Assembly (NCBI RefSeq): GCF_019355555.1
Contig: NZ_CP072141.1
Location: 2,040,001-2,104,000, forward strand
Length of the DNA stretch: 64,000 nucleotides
Direction: 5' to 3'
From: Rhizobium sp. L51/94
GTDB lineage: Bacteria; Pseudomonadota; Alphaproteobacteria; Rhizobiales; Rhizobiaceae
The notes beneath the pieces are model-generated. The model was given only the letters and a program-made list of their open reading frames with translations. It had not been told where the DNA came from and made no database searches. Positions within the stretch are counted from its first letter, which is position 1, and each line of letters opens with the position of its first letter. Position numbers and translations under genes: made by a program. Shown one piece after another: positions 8,550 through 17,614 of this stretch.

Positions 8550-9385
8550 GCCGTTGCCTCGTCGGCCTTGCTTGGGAATGAAAGCCCGGACCACGCGGGC
8601 AGGGCCAATGAGACCGGCAGTTCGCCAGCAAGGATCGGTGTGTCGGTCGCCATGGCCTCTCCCGCCCTGTCGATGCGGACGATGGCTAAGCCTCTATTGG
8701 CGGAGACGGAGCCCAACGTGCCGATCGGCTTCCCGCCGGCAAGAAGAGGCGTTCCAGTTTCCGGAAGATCGGCATCAGCCGAGACCAGCACCAGCCGCTT
8801 GCGGGCGGTGCCGCGATGCTGCATGCGCGACACCACTTCCTGGCCGACATAGCAGCCCTTCCGGAAGGAGAGTCCGCCGTTCAGATCCATCAGCACATCA
8901 TGGGGAAAGGCGTCCTGCAGCGAAAAGTCGATACCGGAGGAGGGAACGCCCGCTGCAATCCGCGCAGCGTCGTAAATGGCAACGGGACCGTCACCCTGGG
9001 CGCCGGGAACGCGGTGAAGTGCAATGCCCGCCTTGGCAAAGCGGCTGTCGGCATATCCGCTGTTGTCATCGTCGCCCCAGCTGACGGTCACGCCCTGCTC
9101 GTCGGAAGCCGTAATCTCGACCGCCGCCCGAAGTCGGTACATCGAAAGCCGCTTCAGCAACGCTTCGCCCTGGACGCTGTCCGTCTCGACGACAAAGCCG
9201 TCGCCGTCGCGCCAGATCATGAAGTCGAACATGATTTTGCCCTGCGGTGTCAGCAGTGCTCCCGGACGCGCTTCGCCTGCAGCAAGGGCGCCGAGATCCG
9301 TCGTGATCAGGTTTTGCAGGAATGATTCGGCATCTGCGCCGGTGATGCGCAGCAGCGAGCGATCATTGAGAAATACGGCTGGCAT
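8546..9385 (-). CDS. ygfZ: YgfZ/IbaG-type folate-binding protein (GcvT-like fold)
   Basis: This is a 279-residue COG0354 protein. It is a tetrahydrofolate-binding relative of GcvT that helps maintain or repair certain iron-sulfur enzymes. The family signature K-G-C-Y-x-G-Q-E is intact in FRKGCYVGQEVVSRMQHRG near residue 180. The N-terminus MPAVFLNDRSLLRITGADAE is typical and fixes the start at 9385. The open frame extends to 9445, but those residues look non-coding. The downstream HD gene begins inside the ygfZ stop. Confidence 0.93.
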   Translation of the reverse strand: MPAVFLNDRSLLRITGADAESFLQNLITTDLGALAAGEARPGALLTPQGKIMFDFMIWRDGDGFVVETDSVQGEALLKRLSMYRLRAAVEITASDEQGVTVSWGDDDNSGYADSRFAKAGIALHRVPGAQGDGPVAIYDAARIAAGVPSSGIDFSLQDAFPHDVLMDLNGGLSFRKGCYVGQEVVSRMQHRGTARKRLVLVSADADLPETGTPLLAGGKPIGTLGSVSANRGLAIVRIDRAGEAMATDTPILAGELPVSLALPAWSGLSFPSKADEATA

Positions 9386-9463
9386 GGGCAATCCGTCACG
9401 TTTGTGATGAGGCCTGGAAATAGGCATGACGGGAGACGATCGCAAGTTCCCGCCGCTGGCAGG

Positions 9464-10213
9464 CTATTCGCTGGCCGAGAAGAACTTCCACTTGCCGTCA
9501 GGCGTGATTCCGACCCGGTAGAAATTGTAGCCACCGAATTCCAGCATGTCGGAGTAGTCGCCAGCCGTGACGATCCGCATCAGGTCGACCTTTTCCGGCG
9601 CCGTCAGTGTCTTGATGTCTTTTTCGGCGAAGTACGGCCAGACATACATTTCATTTGGCGTCCCCTGGCCGACATGGGCAAAGCCGGTCGATAGTAGGTC
9701 GAGAAGGATCGACATCACCTCGATACCGTCCTTGTCGCCGGAGAGGTCGTGAAGGGACTTGATCGGGTCTTCGCCCGGATCGTCAGCCGTTACCTGCGTC
9801 TGGTTAAGACCGCCGCCGACATTCATCAGCGGGCGCAGGCGTTCCGGATCGCCGGAGGCAGCGGCCTCGACGATGGCCTCGCGCAATTTCCGCACCGCAT
9901 CAGGCGCCTTGTTGATATCAAAGAGGAATTCGACAGATTTGGTTGGAGTGCCGCTCGCTGGCGCACTGTCGCCTGTGCTCGGCGCGGCCTGGCTGTTCAC
10001 CAGCGGGTCAGGCATGGGGATGCCCTTGCTGGGTGCTTCCAATGCCTGCAGGACGGGCTTCTCGCGTGGTGCAGCAGGAGCTTGCTTCACAGCATCGTTA
10101 AGGAGCGAAAATGCAAAGGCGGGTGTGGCCGACATGGCGCTTGTTGCCAGAAGCGTCGCAGCCATCACTGAAGTGACAGACTGTCGCAGAACATCGCCCA
10201 TGGCACGCGGCAT
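9464..10213 (-). CDS. Hypothetical secreted protein
   Basis: From ATG 10213 the protein has 249 residues. A hydrophobic signal-peptide-like stretch (VMAATLLATSAMSATPAFAF) lies at about 15-36, with cleavage likely after AFA. A Pro/Ala-rich linker follows, then a C-terminal region of about 140 residues that begins KSVEFLFDINKAP and ends with aromatic-rich sequence (GGYNFYRVG, GKWKFF). I take it as a periplasmic protein conserved in rhizobia but of unknown function. The 86-residue gene ends 16 bases upstream, so the two form an operon. Confidence 0.75.
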   Translation of the reverse strand: MPRAMGDVLRQSVTSVMAATLLATSAMSATPAFAFSLLNDAVKQAPAAPREKPVLQALEAPSKGIPMPDPLVNSQAAPSTGDSAPASGTPTKSVEFLFDINKAPDAVRKLREAIVEAAASGDPERLRPLMNVGGGLNQTQVTADDPGEDPIKSLHDLSGDKDGIEVMSILLDLLSTGFAHVGQGTPNEMYVWPYFAEKDIKTLTAPEKVDLMRIVTAGDYSDMLEFGGYNFYRVGITPDGKWKFFSASE

Positions 10214-10229
10214 AAAATATCTCTTGAGG

Positions 10230-10490
10230 TTATTGCAGGGAACGGATCGGCGAAAACTCGCCCGACAACATGCGTTCACGGAGCGATTCGAGCAAGGCCT
10301 CGGCACCCTGTTCGCCCTGAAGGCGTATGGTTTCGCGCAAGGCATGGGCGATGGCAGCGCCGGCAATGATTTCCGGTTCGATACCGTCGGCTACACCGTC
10401 CGCCCAGGCTTCGTTCTGATATTCCAGAGCCGCCTGCATCTTCTCATGGACGATCATGTCGTCGATGTCGTTGAGGCTTGGTTCCATCAT
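10230..10490 (-). CDS. Hypothetical 86-residue protein
   Basis: This is a small, acidic, predicted helical protein without membrane segments. It begins MMEPSLNDIDDMIVHEKMQ and contains Ala-rich helices (EIIAGAAIAHALRETIRLQG). I do not recognise the family. Two consecutive ATGs offer starts at 10490 and 10487. Its 3' end lies 16 bases from the start of the secreted-protein gene, which suggests co-expression. The length and coding character make it a real gene rather than a chance frame. Confidence 0.65.
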   Translation of the reverse strand: MMEPSLNDIDDMIVHEKMQAALEYQNEAWADGVADGIEPEIIAGAAIAHALRETIRLQGEQGAEALLESLRERMLSGEFSPIRSLQ

Positions 10491-10597
10491 TTTCTTTAAT
10501 CCTCGAGAACGCCCGGTGTACTTACTGCCCGGTTAACAAGTTTAACAGCCTTTTCCTAAAACGACACGGGTCGCTATGGAAAGAGGTTAATAAAGCG

Positions 10598-11023
10598 TCA
10601 ATTTCCGAACCGCGCAGTTATTTCGCCAGCGAGTGTTGCACCTTCGTTACGGTACTGCTGTTCGGCGGTCATAGCCTGTGGCGTGCAATCCGTATAGACG
10701 GAAGCGAAAGATCTATAGCCACGGTTGAATGCAGCGGTCATTCGTTCCTTCCTTTTCGGCTCGTTCTTCGTCTCCGTGTCCAACAGTTTTTGCATGGCTT
10801 CGCGCCAATCTTGCGGCTCTGTTGGCGCACACAGGTGACGGAGATAGGTCACCGAGCCCAGAATTTCACCCAGCCGAAGTAGCTTATCGTCGTAGGGCGC
10901 CGGGGTCCCCGCATCTGCCGGCGGCGGATCCGGTACAGGCTCTGCCTTGGGCGACGCCGCCTCAGCCTGGATGGCGCACAGCGATAGCAACAGCGAGATG
11001 ACGATGACAGGCCGGGGAATCAT
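10598..11023 (-). CDS. TIGR02301-family secreted protein
   Basis: The protein has 141 residues from ATG 11023. It starts with a signal peptide (VIVISLLLSLCAIQAEAA), then a Pro-rich segment (PDPPPADAGTPAP), then the conserved core LLRLGEILGSVTYLRHLC through MTAAFNRGYRSFASVYTDC to the end. This fits the TIGR02301 family, found in Rhizobiales and of unknown function. Two conserved Cys (in YLRHLC and YTDC) could form a disulfide in the periplasm. An in-frame start at 11113 would hide the signal peptide. Confidence 0.85.
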   Translation of the reverse strand: MIPRPVIVISLLLSLCAIQAEAASPKAEPVPDPPPADAGTPAPYDDKLLRLGEILGSVTYLRHLCAPTEPQDWREAMQKLLDTETKNEPKRKERMTAAFNRGYRSFASVYTDCTPQAMTAEQQYRNEGATLAGEITARFGN

Positions 11024-11082
11024 CGTGCCAGTTGACAGGCTGCGGAGGGTGCGAGCAAGTGGTCTGGCCGCTTCTCCCGCAA

Positions 11083-11499
11083 TTAATGCGTTTGCGACAG
11101 CTTCTCGACGCATTCGAGAACGCTCTGTGGCACCGGCAGTGCCCTGATCTCGTCGAGCGTGAACCAGCCGACCTCAGCCGCATCGTCGGCGGCAGTGGCT
11201 ACCGCATCCTCGTCGGCGCCTACCAGAAATACGGACAAAATGAAGTGGCTGTCCGCGCTGCCGTCCTTGCCAGGATGGCGAAGATCGTAGGTCGCAAAGG
11301 GCCGGGGATTGCTGACGGCAATACCGGTCTCCTCCTCGAACTCGCGCAAAGCCGTCTCGGCCGGTGTCTCGCCGGCCTCCGCCCGCCCGCCCGGAAAGGC
11401 ATACATGTCCTTGGACGGAGGATTGCGGCGCAGCACGAGCAAAAACCGTCCGTCGCGCTCCAGGATCGCGGAGGATGCAGGCTGTGGGGTTGGGGTCAT
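11083..11499 (-). CDS. Nudix hydrolase
   Basis: The 138-residue protein has a complete Nudix box G-x5-E-x7-R-E-x2-E-E-x-G beginning at [20 protein letters not shown] (about residues 36-58), which binds the divalent metals used to split nucleoside diphosphate-linked substrates. The N-terminus ([20 protein letters not shown]) is the usual first beta strand. No extra domain is present, so the substrate cannot be predicted. It is divergent from the YnfA-family gene and follows no obvious partner. Confidence 0.93.
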   Translation of the reverse strand: MTPTPQPASSAILERDGRFLLVLRRNPPSKDMYAFPGGRAEAGETPAETALREFEEETGIAVSNPRPFATYDLRHPGKDGSADSHFILSVFLVGADEDAVATAADDAAEVGWFTLDEIRALPVPQSVLECVEKLSQTH

Positions 11500-11629
11500 G
11501 GGGCACCCTGAACTGTTGACGCAATTGCTCTCAACATCGCATGCCGCAGATTATTCATCTAGCTTTGACGACACCTTCGCAGCAATGCCATATCCTAAGC
11601 CAAAAGATAATTGGCGGCATGGGTTGCGA

Positions 11630-11953
11630 ATGATCACGTACGGGCTTTACGCATTGGCAGCGCTGGCGGAGATTGCCGGCTGCTTTGCCTTCTGGGGCTG
11701 GATGCGGCTGGGCACGCCGGTCTGGTGGCTGGCTCCCGGCATGCTGTCGCTGGCGATATTTGCCTGGCTTTTGACATTCGTGCCGAGCGAGGCGGCCGGT
11801 CGCACGTTTGCTGCCTACGGTGGCATATACATCGTTGCGTCGGTGCTGTGGCTCTGGCTGGTCGAGGGCCGGGCGCCTGACCGGTGGGATATTTCCGGTG
11901 CCGTGGTTTGCCTGGCGGGAACGTCGCTAATCCTGTTTGGCCCGCGCGGCTAG
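11630..11953 (+). CDS. YnfA-family small membrane protein
   Basis: This is a 107-residue protein with four hydrophobic membrane segments, starting [19 protein letters not shown] and containing FWGWMRLG and AAYGGIYI. The length and motifs match UPF0060/YnfA, small inner-membrane proteins related in topology to SMR transporters. The frame is open far upstream, but the family's normal N-terminus begins at 11630. ATG 11585 would add 15 polar residues. The substrate is unknown. Confidence 0.9.
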   Translation: MITYGLYALAALAEIAGCFAFWGWMRLGTPVWWLAPGMLSLAIFAWLLTFVPSEAAGRTFAAYGGIYIVASVLWLWLVEGRAPDRWDISGAVVCLAGTSLILFGPRG

Positions 11954-11995
11954 CGTGGCCTTGACCGGACCTGTGGTGAATGCAAGACAGATCTC

Positions 11996-12760
11996 ATGTG
12001 CGGCCGATTTGCGTTGAAAGCGACGCCTGAAGAGGTGCGGGAATTGCTCGGGCTCCTTGAACTCGAGAGCTTTCCCGCGCGCTTCAATATTGCGCCGACA
12101 CAGCCGATCCTCGTTGTCGTTTCCGGCGAACGCCAGGATGCCGGCAGCAACCTGCCGGATCGTCGAGCCCTGCTCGTGCGCTGGGGGCTGACGCCCTCCT
12201 GGGTCAAGGATCCCAAGGCTTTTCCCCTGCTGCTCAATGCCCGTGCCGAATCGGCAATCGAAAAGGCGTCGTTCCGTGCCGCCATGCGCCATCGCCGCGT
12301 GCTGATACCCGCCTCCGGCTTTTATGAGTGGCACAGGCCCGACAAGGAGAGTGGTGAGAAGTCGCAACCCTACTGGATACGCCCGCGCGATGGTGGCGTC
12401 GTGGTCTTTGCCGGATTGATGGAAACCTGGTCGTCTGCCGATGGCTCCGAAATCGATACCGGTGCCATCCTGACCACGGCCGCCAACCAAACGATTTCGC
12501 CGATCCATGACCGCATGCCTGTCGTCATCAAGCCTGAGGATTTCGCGCGATGGCTGGATTGCCGGACGCAGGAGGCGCGCGAGGTCGCAGAGCTGATGGT
12601 GCCGGCCGACGAAGACCTGTTCGAGGCCATCGCTGTCTCCGATCTCGTCAACAAGGTCTCCAACATGGGCCCGGAGTTGCAGATACCGATAGAAGTGCAG
12701 CCGCGCCTGAAGCCGGCGCGCAAACATGACCCGGGAGACGACCAGCTGCGCCTGTTCTGA
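11996..12760 (+). CDS. SOS response-associated peptidase (YedK/HMCES, SRAP)
   Basis: The 254-residue SRAP-domain protein caps abasic sites in single-stranded DNA by linking its N-terminal Cys to the lesion. It begins MCGRF, so Cys2 becomes the N-terminal nucleophile after Met removal. The conserved asparagine region (NIAPTQP), the ARAES stretch, the Glu in SGFYEWHR and the His in SPIHDRMPVV are all present. These are the known active-site residues of YedK. The ArgO-like gene follows after 32 bases on the same strand. I see no clear LexA site upstream. Confidence 0.95.
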   Translation: MCGRFALKATPEEVRELLGLLELESFPARFNIAPTQPILVVVSGERQDAGSNLPDRRALLVRWGLTPSWVKDPKAFPLLLNARAESAIEKASFRAAMRHRRVLIPASGFYEWHRPDKESGEKSQPYWIRPRDGGVVVFAGLMETWSSADGSEIDTGAILTTAANQTISPIHDRMPVVIKPEDFARWLDCRTQEAREVAELMVPADEDLFEAIAVSDLVNKVSNMGPELQIPIEVQPRLKPARKHDPGDDQLRLF

Positions 12761-12792
12761 CGTACCTCTACTTCTGCTGTGGAAATCCCCCC

Positions 12793-13416
12793 ATGCCAAT
12801 TCTCTCTGCCGCTTTCTCCGGCGCTCTGCTCGGTGCCTCGCTGATCATCGCTATCGGGTCCCAGAACGCCTTCATCCTGCGCCAGGGGCTGTTGCGGTCG
12901 CATGTCTTCGTGCTTTGCCTGATCTGCGCGCTGTCCGACGCGGTGCTCATCGCCGCCGGCGTGGCAGGGTTAGGGACCGTAGTGGCCCAGTCGCCGCGGC
13001 TGATAGCCTTCGTTACCATCGGTGGCGCCGTGTTCCTGGGCACCTATGGCGTGCTGGCCTTTCGCCGTGCATGGCGGCCGCAGGCGATGCGCGCCGCCGG
13101 TGGCAACGGGTTGACGCTACCGGCAGCGATTGCGACCTGCCTGGCATTCACCTTTCTCAATCCGCACGTCTATCTGGATACGGTGCTGCTGCTGGGCAGC
13201 CTGTCGGCTGCCTATGAGGGAACGGCGAGGTTCGCCTATGGCGCAGGTGCTGCTGCGGCTTCGTTCGTCTGGTTCTTCGGGCTGGGCTATGGCGCGCGTT
13301 TGCTACAGCCGGTCTTTGCCAAACCCGCCGCCTGGCGGGTCCTCGATGCAATCATCGGTGTCGTGATGAGCCTGCTTGCCCTCAGCCTGCTCTATAAATT
13401 CTATGCCGGCGCTTAG
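12793..13416 (+). CDS. LysE/ArgO-type amino acid exporter
   Basis: The 207-residue inner-membrane protein has about six membrane segments. The family motif is near the N-terminus (GASLIIAIGSQNAFILRQG) and a second conserved patch is FTFLNPHVYLDTVLLLG. These are characteristic of ArgO/LysE, which exports arginine, lysine or analogues. Regulation by an ArgP-type activator is usual, but no such gene adjoins it. The stop codon overlaps the stop of the convergent 46-residue gene. Confidence 0.92.
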   Translation: MPILSAAFSGALLGASLIIAIGSQNAFILRQGLLRSHVFVLCLICALSDAVLIAAGVAGLGTVVAQSPRLIAFVTIGGAVFLGTYGVLAFRRAWRPQAMRAAGGNGLTLPAAIATCLAFTFLNPHVYLDTVLLLGSLSAAYEGTARFAYGAGAAAASFVWFFGLGYGARLLQPVFAKPAAWRVLDAIIGVVMSLLALSLLYKFYAGA

Positions 13417-13553
13417 GCGATCTTCTTGGAGGTGGCAGACTTGCCCTTCAGCATCAGATGGGCGGCAGTCACGGCCTTGAGGCCGATCGGGCGGTAGAGT
13501 GATGCGAGGTCTGTCTTGGCCGGTTGTGTCGTACTTGTGTTGACGGTGCTCAT
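13413..13553 (-). CDS. Conserved-looking 46-residue protein
   Basis: This is a tiny gene with a strong ribosome binding site (GGAAGGAG, seven bases before ATG 13553). The product starts MSTVNTSTTQPAKTDLASLY and continues RPIGLKAVTAAHLML, ending in a basic tail rich in Lys and Ser. It has no signal peptide; the middle could form an amphipathic helix. I believe similar small proteins occur in other Rhizobiaceae, but I cannot verify that here. The longer frame to 13769 reads through non-coding sequence. Function unknown. Confidence 0.6.
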   Translation of the reverse strand: MSTVNTSTTQPAKTDLASLYRPIGLKAVTAAHLMLKGKSATSKKIA

Positions 13554-13804
13554 TAGGATCTCCTTCCCAGGTGGTTGTAATGCTTTCTCTTTCACGGCCA
13601 ATCGTGACGAATCGGAGGCGGTGCCGATCAGCTTTTGTGAACGTGCAGCATAATCCGCGAGCCTGACGCGAGGCCTGATTCGCGAATGCCGGATCAATGA
13701 GGAGGGAGATGGCACGCCAATGCGGGCCGCCGGACAGGCTGAGCAGCCGTCAGTATCTTCAGGCGGCATCGCGAGAGAGGCGCCGATGCTGTCAGCTGGA
13801 GGTG

Positions 13805-14665
13805 TCAGATATGCCGGCCGATATCGTCGTTGGCGTCATCGACATCGGGGTCTGCGGGGCCGTTGATGGTGTAGGTGCCATATTTGCGCTGCCAGGAGCG
13901 GGCGCCAAGCGGTAGAGACAGGAGGTAGCCGGCCACGGTTACCACCATCACCTCCCAGGTGTAGCTCATCAGCAGTGCCACATAGACGACGACTCCGAGC
14001 ATGATCGGAAGCACCAAGTCGCGGCGGATACGGCTGCCTTCGCTCTTGCCCGACCAGACGGGCAGGCGGCTCACCAGGAGGAAGCCGATGATGACGGTAT
14101 AGGCTGAGGCAATGTAGCCGAATGTCTTGTCGGGCATGATGCCGAGGAAGCCGAGATAGACGGGTGCGAGCACCAGCATCGCACCCGCCGGTGCGGGAAC
14201 GCCGACGAAGTATTCGGATTGCCACGGGGCCTTGTTTTCGCGTTCGGCCATGACATTGAAGCGCGCCAGCCGAAGCCCGGCAGCGATTGCATAGATGAGG
14301 GCCGCGATCCAGCCGAGAGAATGGGCCTGGTTCAGCACGTAGACATAAAGCACAAGAGCCGGCGCCACGCCGAAGTTGACGATATCGGCGAGCGAATCCA
14401 TCTGCGCACCGAATTTGGACGTCGCCCGCATCATCCGCGCAACCCGGCCGTCGACTCCGTCGAGAAACGCTGCAACCAGAACCATCGCGACAGACAGTTC
14501 GAAGCGCTCCTCGAAGGCGAGCCGCACCCCGGTCAGGCCGGCGCAGATCGCCAGCACGGTAATGAGGTTGGGCACCATAAGCCGCAGCGGGATCTCCCGC
14601 AGGCGCGGGCCGCGTGCTTCTTCGTTTTCGCCGAGCGGTTCCAGCTGAGGAAATGGCGTCTTCAT
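13805..14665 (-). CDS. pssA: CDP-diacylglycerol-serine O-phosphatidyltransferase
   Basis: This enzyme makes phosphatidylserine from CDP-diacylglycerol and serine in the inner membrane. The CDP-alcohol phosphatidyltransferase signature D-G-x2-A-R-x8-G-x3-D-x3-D is complete in DGRVARMMRATSKFGAQMD followed by SLAD, at about residues 72-95. Several hydrophobic segments follow. At 286 residues it fits the membrane-bound type II PS synthases of rhizobia. It lies 21 bases downstream of psd, so the two steps to phosphatidylethanolamine are encoded together. Confidence 0.96.
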   Translation of the reverse strand: MKTPFPQLEPLGENEEARGPRLREIPLRLMVPNLITVLAICAGLTGVRLAFEERFELSVAMVLVAAFLDGVDGRVARMMRATSKFGAQMDSLADIVNFGVAPALVLYVYVLNQAHSLGWIAALIYAIAAGLRLARFNVMAERENKAPWQSEYFVGVPAPAGAMLVLAPVYLGFLGIMPDKTFGYIASAYTVIIGFLLVSRLPVWSGKSEGSRIRRDLVLPIMLGVVVYVALLMSYTWEVMVVTVAGYLLSLPLGARSWQRKYGTYTINGPADPDVDDANDDIGRHI

Positions 14666-14686
14666 GTCGCGATCTCCCGGTGACGC

Positions 14687-15385
14687 TTAATCGCGTCGGC
14701 TGGTGGTCGGGCCTTTCAGCGACCCGAATTCGGCAATGACGGTTTCGCCGGCAATGGCCGTCTGACCAAGGGTCACACGTGGCGAAAATCCGGCCGGCAG
14801 GAACACGTCGAGGCGTGAGCCAAAACGAATGAGGCCGATGCGCTCGCCAGCCTCGATAGGCTCGTTTGGCTGGGCGAAGCAGAGGATACGACGCGCCACG
14901 AAGCCGGCAATCTGCACGACGCCGATCTGGCCGCGCACCGTATCGATGACCATGCCGTTGCGCTCGTTCTCGTCGCTGGCCTTGTCGAGTTCGGCGTTGA
15001 GGAAGTTGCCCTTGCGATAGGCGATGTTGCTGATGCGACCCCGCATCGGCGCGCGGTTCACATGGCAGTTGAAGACATTCATGAAGATCGAGATGCGCAG
15101 CATCGGCTCGACACCAAGGTTCAACTCGGCCGGCGGCGTGATCATCACAACGCTCGATACCTTGCCGTCAGCCGGCGAGATCACGAGGTCCTCATCCTGC
15201 GGCGTCAACCGCTCCGGATCGCGAAAGAAGTAGGCGCACCAGAGTGTCAGGATCAGGCCGATCCAGAATAGCGGCTTGAAAAACCACCCGAGGACCAGCG
15301 ATGCCACGAAGAAAGCGGCAACGAAGACGTAGCCCTCCTTGTGAACAGGGACGATCGTATTGCGGATGGTGTTGTACAAGCTCAT
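14687..15385 (-). CDS. psd: Phosphatidylserine decarboxylase proenzyme
   Basis: Psd decarboxylates phosphatidylserine to phosphatidylethanolamine. The proenzyme cuts itself at a Gly-Ser bond to form the pyruvoyl cofactor; the bond is visible in [13 protein letters not shown] near residue 190. The 232-residue product has an N-terminal membrane anchor ([19 protein letters not shown]) and the short form typical of alphaproteobacteria. Start 15385 ([18 protein letters not shown]) is preferred over 15442. pssA follows directly. Confidence 0.96.
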   Translation of the reverse strand: MSLYNTIRNTIVPVHKEGYVFVAAFFVASLVLGWFFKPLFWIGLILTLWCAYFFRDPERLTPQDEDLVISPADGKVSSVVMITPPAELNLGVEPMLRISIFMNVFNCHVNRAPMRGRISNIAYRKGNFLNAELDKASDENERNGMVIDTVRGQIGVVQIAGFVARRILCFAQPNEPIEAGERIGLIRFGSRLDVFLPAGFSPRVTLGQTAIAGETVIAEFGSLKGPTTSRRD

Positions 15386-15497
15386 CGATGGCGGCCTTCC
15401 GTTGTTAGCCCTGACGCTGACTACAGGCAAAACGGGCGGCAAGCAATGCCGCCGCGACCGCCGCCCCCAGCTGATCGCGCTGGCGGCTGGCTGCTGA

Positions 15498-17384
15498 TCA
15501 GGTCGCCGGAGAGAGACGCACGACGACGCCGAGGTCGTCGCTCTCGCGAACCTGCTTCAGATGCTCTTCCGCCTGGGTCGCTTCGCGCTGGCGGTTCCAC
15601 ATGGAGGCGTAGAGGCCATTCTGCTCCAGCAGGCCGGCATGGGTGCCGCGCTCGGCAATCTCGCCGCTCTTCAGGACGATGATCTCGTCGGCGCCGATGA
15701 CGGTCGACAGCCGGTGGGCGATGACCAGCGTCGTGCGGTTCTTCGAGACGACGTCGAGCGCAGCCTGGATTTCTTGTTCGGTGGTCGTGTCGAGCGCCGA
15801 GGTCGCCTCGTCGAGGATCAGCACCGGCGGCGCCTTGAGAATGGTGCGGGCAATGGCCACGCGCTGCTTCTCGCCGCCGGAGAGCTTCAGGCCGCGTTCG
15901 CCGACCTTGGTCTCGAAGCCATCGGGCAGCTGGTCGATGAAATGGCCGATCTGCGCCACTTCGGCAGCAGCCAGAACAGCAGCGTCGTCGGCGTCCGGGC
16001 GGCCGTAGCGGATGTTGTAGGCAATCGTGTCGTTGAAAAGCACCGTGTCCTGCGGCACCATGCCGATTGCCTTGCGCAGGCTTTTTTGGGTGACGCTGCG
16101 CACATCCTGGCCGTCGATGGTGATTGTGCCGCTCTGGACGTCGTAGAAACGGTACAGCAGCCGCGACAGCGTCGACTTGCCGGCGCCGGAGGGCCCGACC
16201 ACCGCCACGGTCTTGCCCGCCGGCACCTCGAAGGAGATGCCCTTGAGGATCGGTCGCGCCGCATCATAAGCAAAATGCACGTTGTTGAAGGCAATGGCGC
16301 CTTGGTGGATCGTCAGTTCGGTAGCCCCAGGCGCGTCGGTGACCTCGGCCTGAACCTCGAGCAGATCGAACATCTCCTCGATGTCGGTCAGACCCTGGCG
16401 AATTTCGCGGTAGACGAAACCGATGAAATTGAGCGGCACGGAGAGCTGCAGCAGCATCGAGTTGACGAAGACGAAATCGCCGACCGTCTGCGTGTGGTTG
16501 AGTACGGCGAAGGCCGAGAAGATCAGCATGACGGTGGTGCCAAGACCGAAGATCACGCCTTGGCCGAAATTGAGCCAGCCGAGCGACGTCCAGACGTCGG
16601 TCGCGGCCTTCTCGTAACGCGCCATCGACTTGTCGAAGCGCTTCGCCTCCATCTCCTCGTTGCCGAAATATTTGACAGTTTCGAAGTTCAGCAGCGAATC
16701 GATGGCCTTGGTGTTGGCGTCTGTGTCGCTGTCGTTCATCGTGCGGCGGATCGAGATGCGCCAGTCGCTGGCCCTCACCGTGAACCAGATGTAGATGGTG
16801 ACGGTGACGGCTGTTATGGCGAGGTAGGAAAATCCGTAGCCCCACCAGAAGATCGCCGCCGTCAGCAGGAATTCGACAAAGGTCGGAACCGTGTTGAGGA
16901 TCGTGAAGCGGACGATGGTCTCGATGCCCTTGGTGCCGCGCTCGATGACGCGCGAAAGGCCGCCGGTCTTGCGCTCCAGGTGAAACCGCAGCGACAGCTG
17001 GTGCATGTGCACGAAGGTGCGGAACGCCAGCTGGCGCACGGCATGCTGGCCGACGCTGGCAAACAGCGCGTCACGCAACTGGTTGAGGGCGAGCTGGATC
17101 AGCCGGGTGACATTATAGGCAATGACGAGGGCAACGGCGCCCATCATGAAGTTCGGTACGATGCCGTTCAGGTCCATCTTGCCGTTCAGCGCGTCTATCG
17201 ACCACTTGAAGAAATAGGGGACGAGCAGGAGCACGAACTTGGAGATCAGCAGGAAGACCGAAGCCCAGACGACGCGCATCTTGAGATCGGTGCGGCCGGC
17301 TGGCCACATGTAGGGCCACAGATTGAGGATGGTGCGGAACGGATTGCTGGCATCCGCCGAAATCGTCTTCTTGCCGTCTGCCAT
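15498..17384 (-). CDS. ATM1-type ABC exporter (fused permease and ATPase)
   Basis: The 628-residue half transporter has an N-terminal six-helix exporter domain (about 30-330) and a C-terminal ATPase. The ATPase has Walker [10 protein letters not shown], signature [16 protein letters not shown], Walker [13 protein letters not shown] and an H-loop His in IAHRLST. The overall pattern and LSGGEKQR signature are those of the ATM1/HMT1 group, which export glutathione-linked sulfur or metal conjugates and support cytosolic iron-sulfur proteins and metal resistance. It would function as a homodimer in the inner membrane. The 660-codon frame on the opposite strand is a shadow. Confidence 0.92.
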   Translation of the reverse strand: MADGKKTISADASNPFRTILNLWPYMWPAGRTDLKMRVVWASVFLLISKFVLLLVPYFFKWSIDALNGKMDLNGIVPNFMMGAVALVIAYNVTRLIQLALNQLRDALFASVGQHAVRQLAFRTFVHMHQLSLRFHLERKTGGLSRVIERGTKGIETIVRFTILNTVPTFVEFLLTAAIFWWGYGFSYLAITAVTVTIYIWFTVRASDWRISIRRTMNDSDTDANTKAIDSLLNFETVKYFGNEEMEAKRFDKSMARYEKAATDVWTSLGWLNFGQGVIFGLGTTVMLIFSAFAVLNHTQTVGDFVFVNSMLLQLSVPLNFIGFVYREIRQGLTDIEEMFDLLEVQAEVTDAPGATELTIHQGAIAFNNVHFAYDAARPILKGISFEVPAGKTVAVVGPSGAGKSTLSRLLYRFYDVQSGTITIDGQDVRSVTQKSLRKAIGMVPQDTVLFNDTIAYNIRYGRPDADDAAVLAAAEVAQIGHFIDQLPDGFETKVGERGLKLSGGEKQRVAIARTILKAPPVLILDEATSALDTTTEQEIQAALDVVSKNRTTLVIAHRLSTVIGADEIIVLKSGEIAERGTHAGLLEQNGLYASMWNRQREATQAEEHLKQVRESDDLGVVVRLSPAT

Positions 17385-17614
17385 GCAACTCTCCCGCATC
17401 ACCGGGGATCTGGAGTGCCGGTCAGATCCGGTCGATCACGCGGTGTAAAAATGCCGCTGGTCTGCATGGCTTCACAAGCCATGCCGGCCGGGGCATCCGG
17501 CGCACGCATATACTATTCGATAGCCGTTCGAAAAGTTTTATGATCACTTTAACGCGAAGGAGCGGGCGAAAATTCTACCCGGCCCATTCCCGACGCAAAA
17601 CCAAGGCGATCAGC

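Noticed and set aside
15561-17543. A 660-codon open frame on the plus strand opposite the ABC exporter
   Set aside because: It is a mirror frame created by high GC at third positions. The minus-strand product has all ABC motifs, whereas this one is rich in His, Asp and Arg without any known domain.
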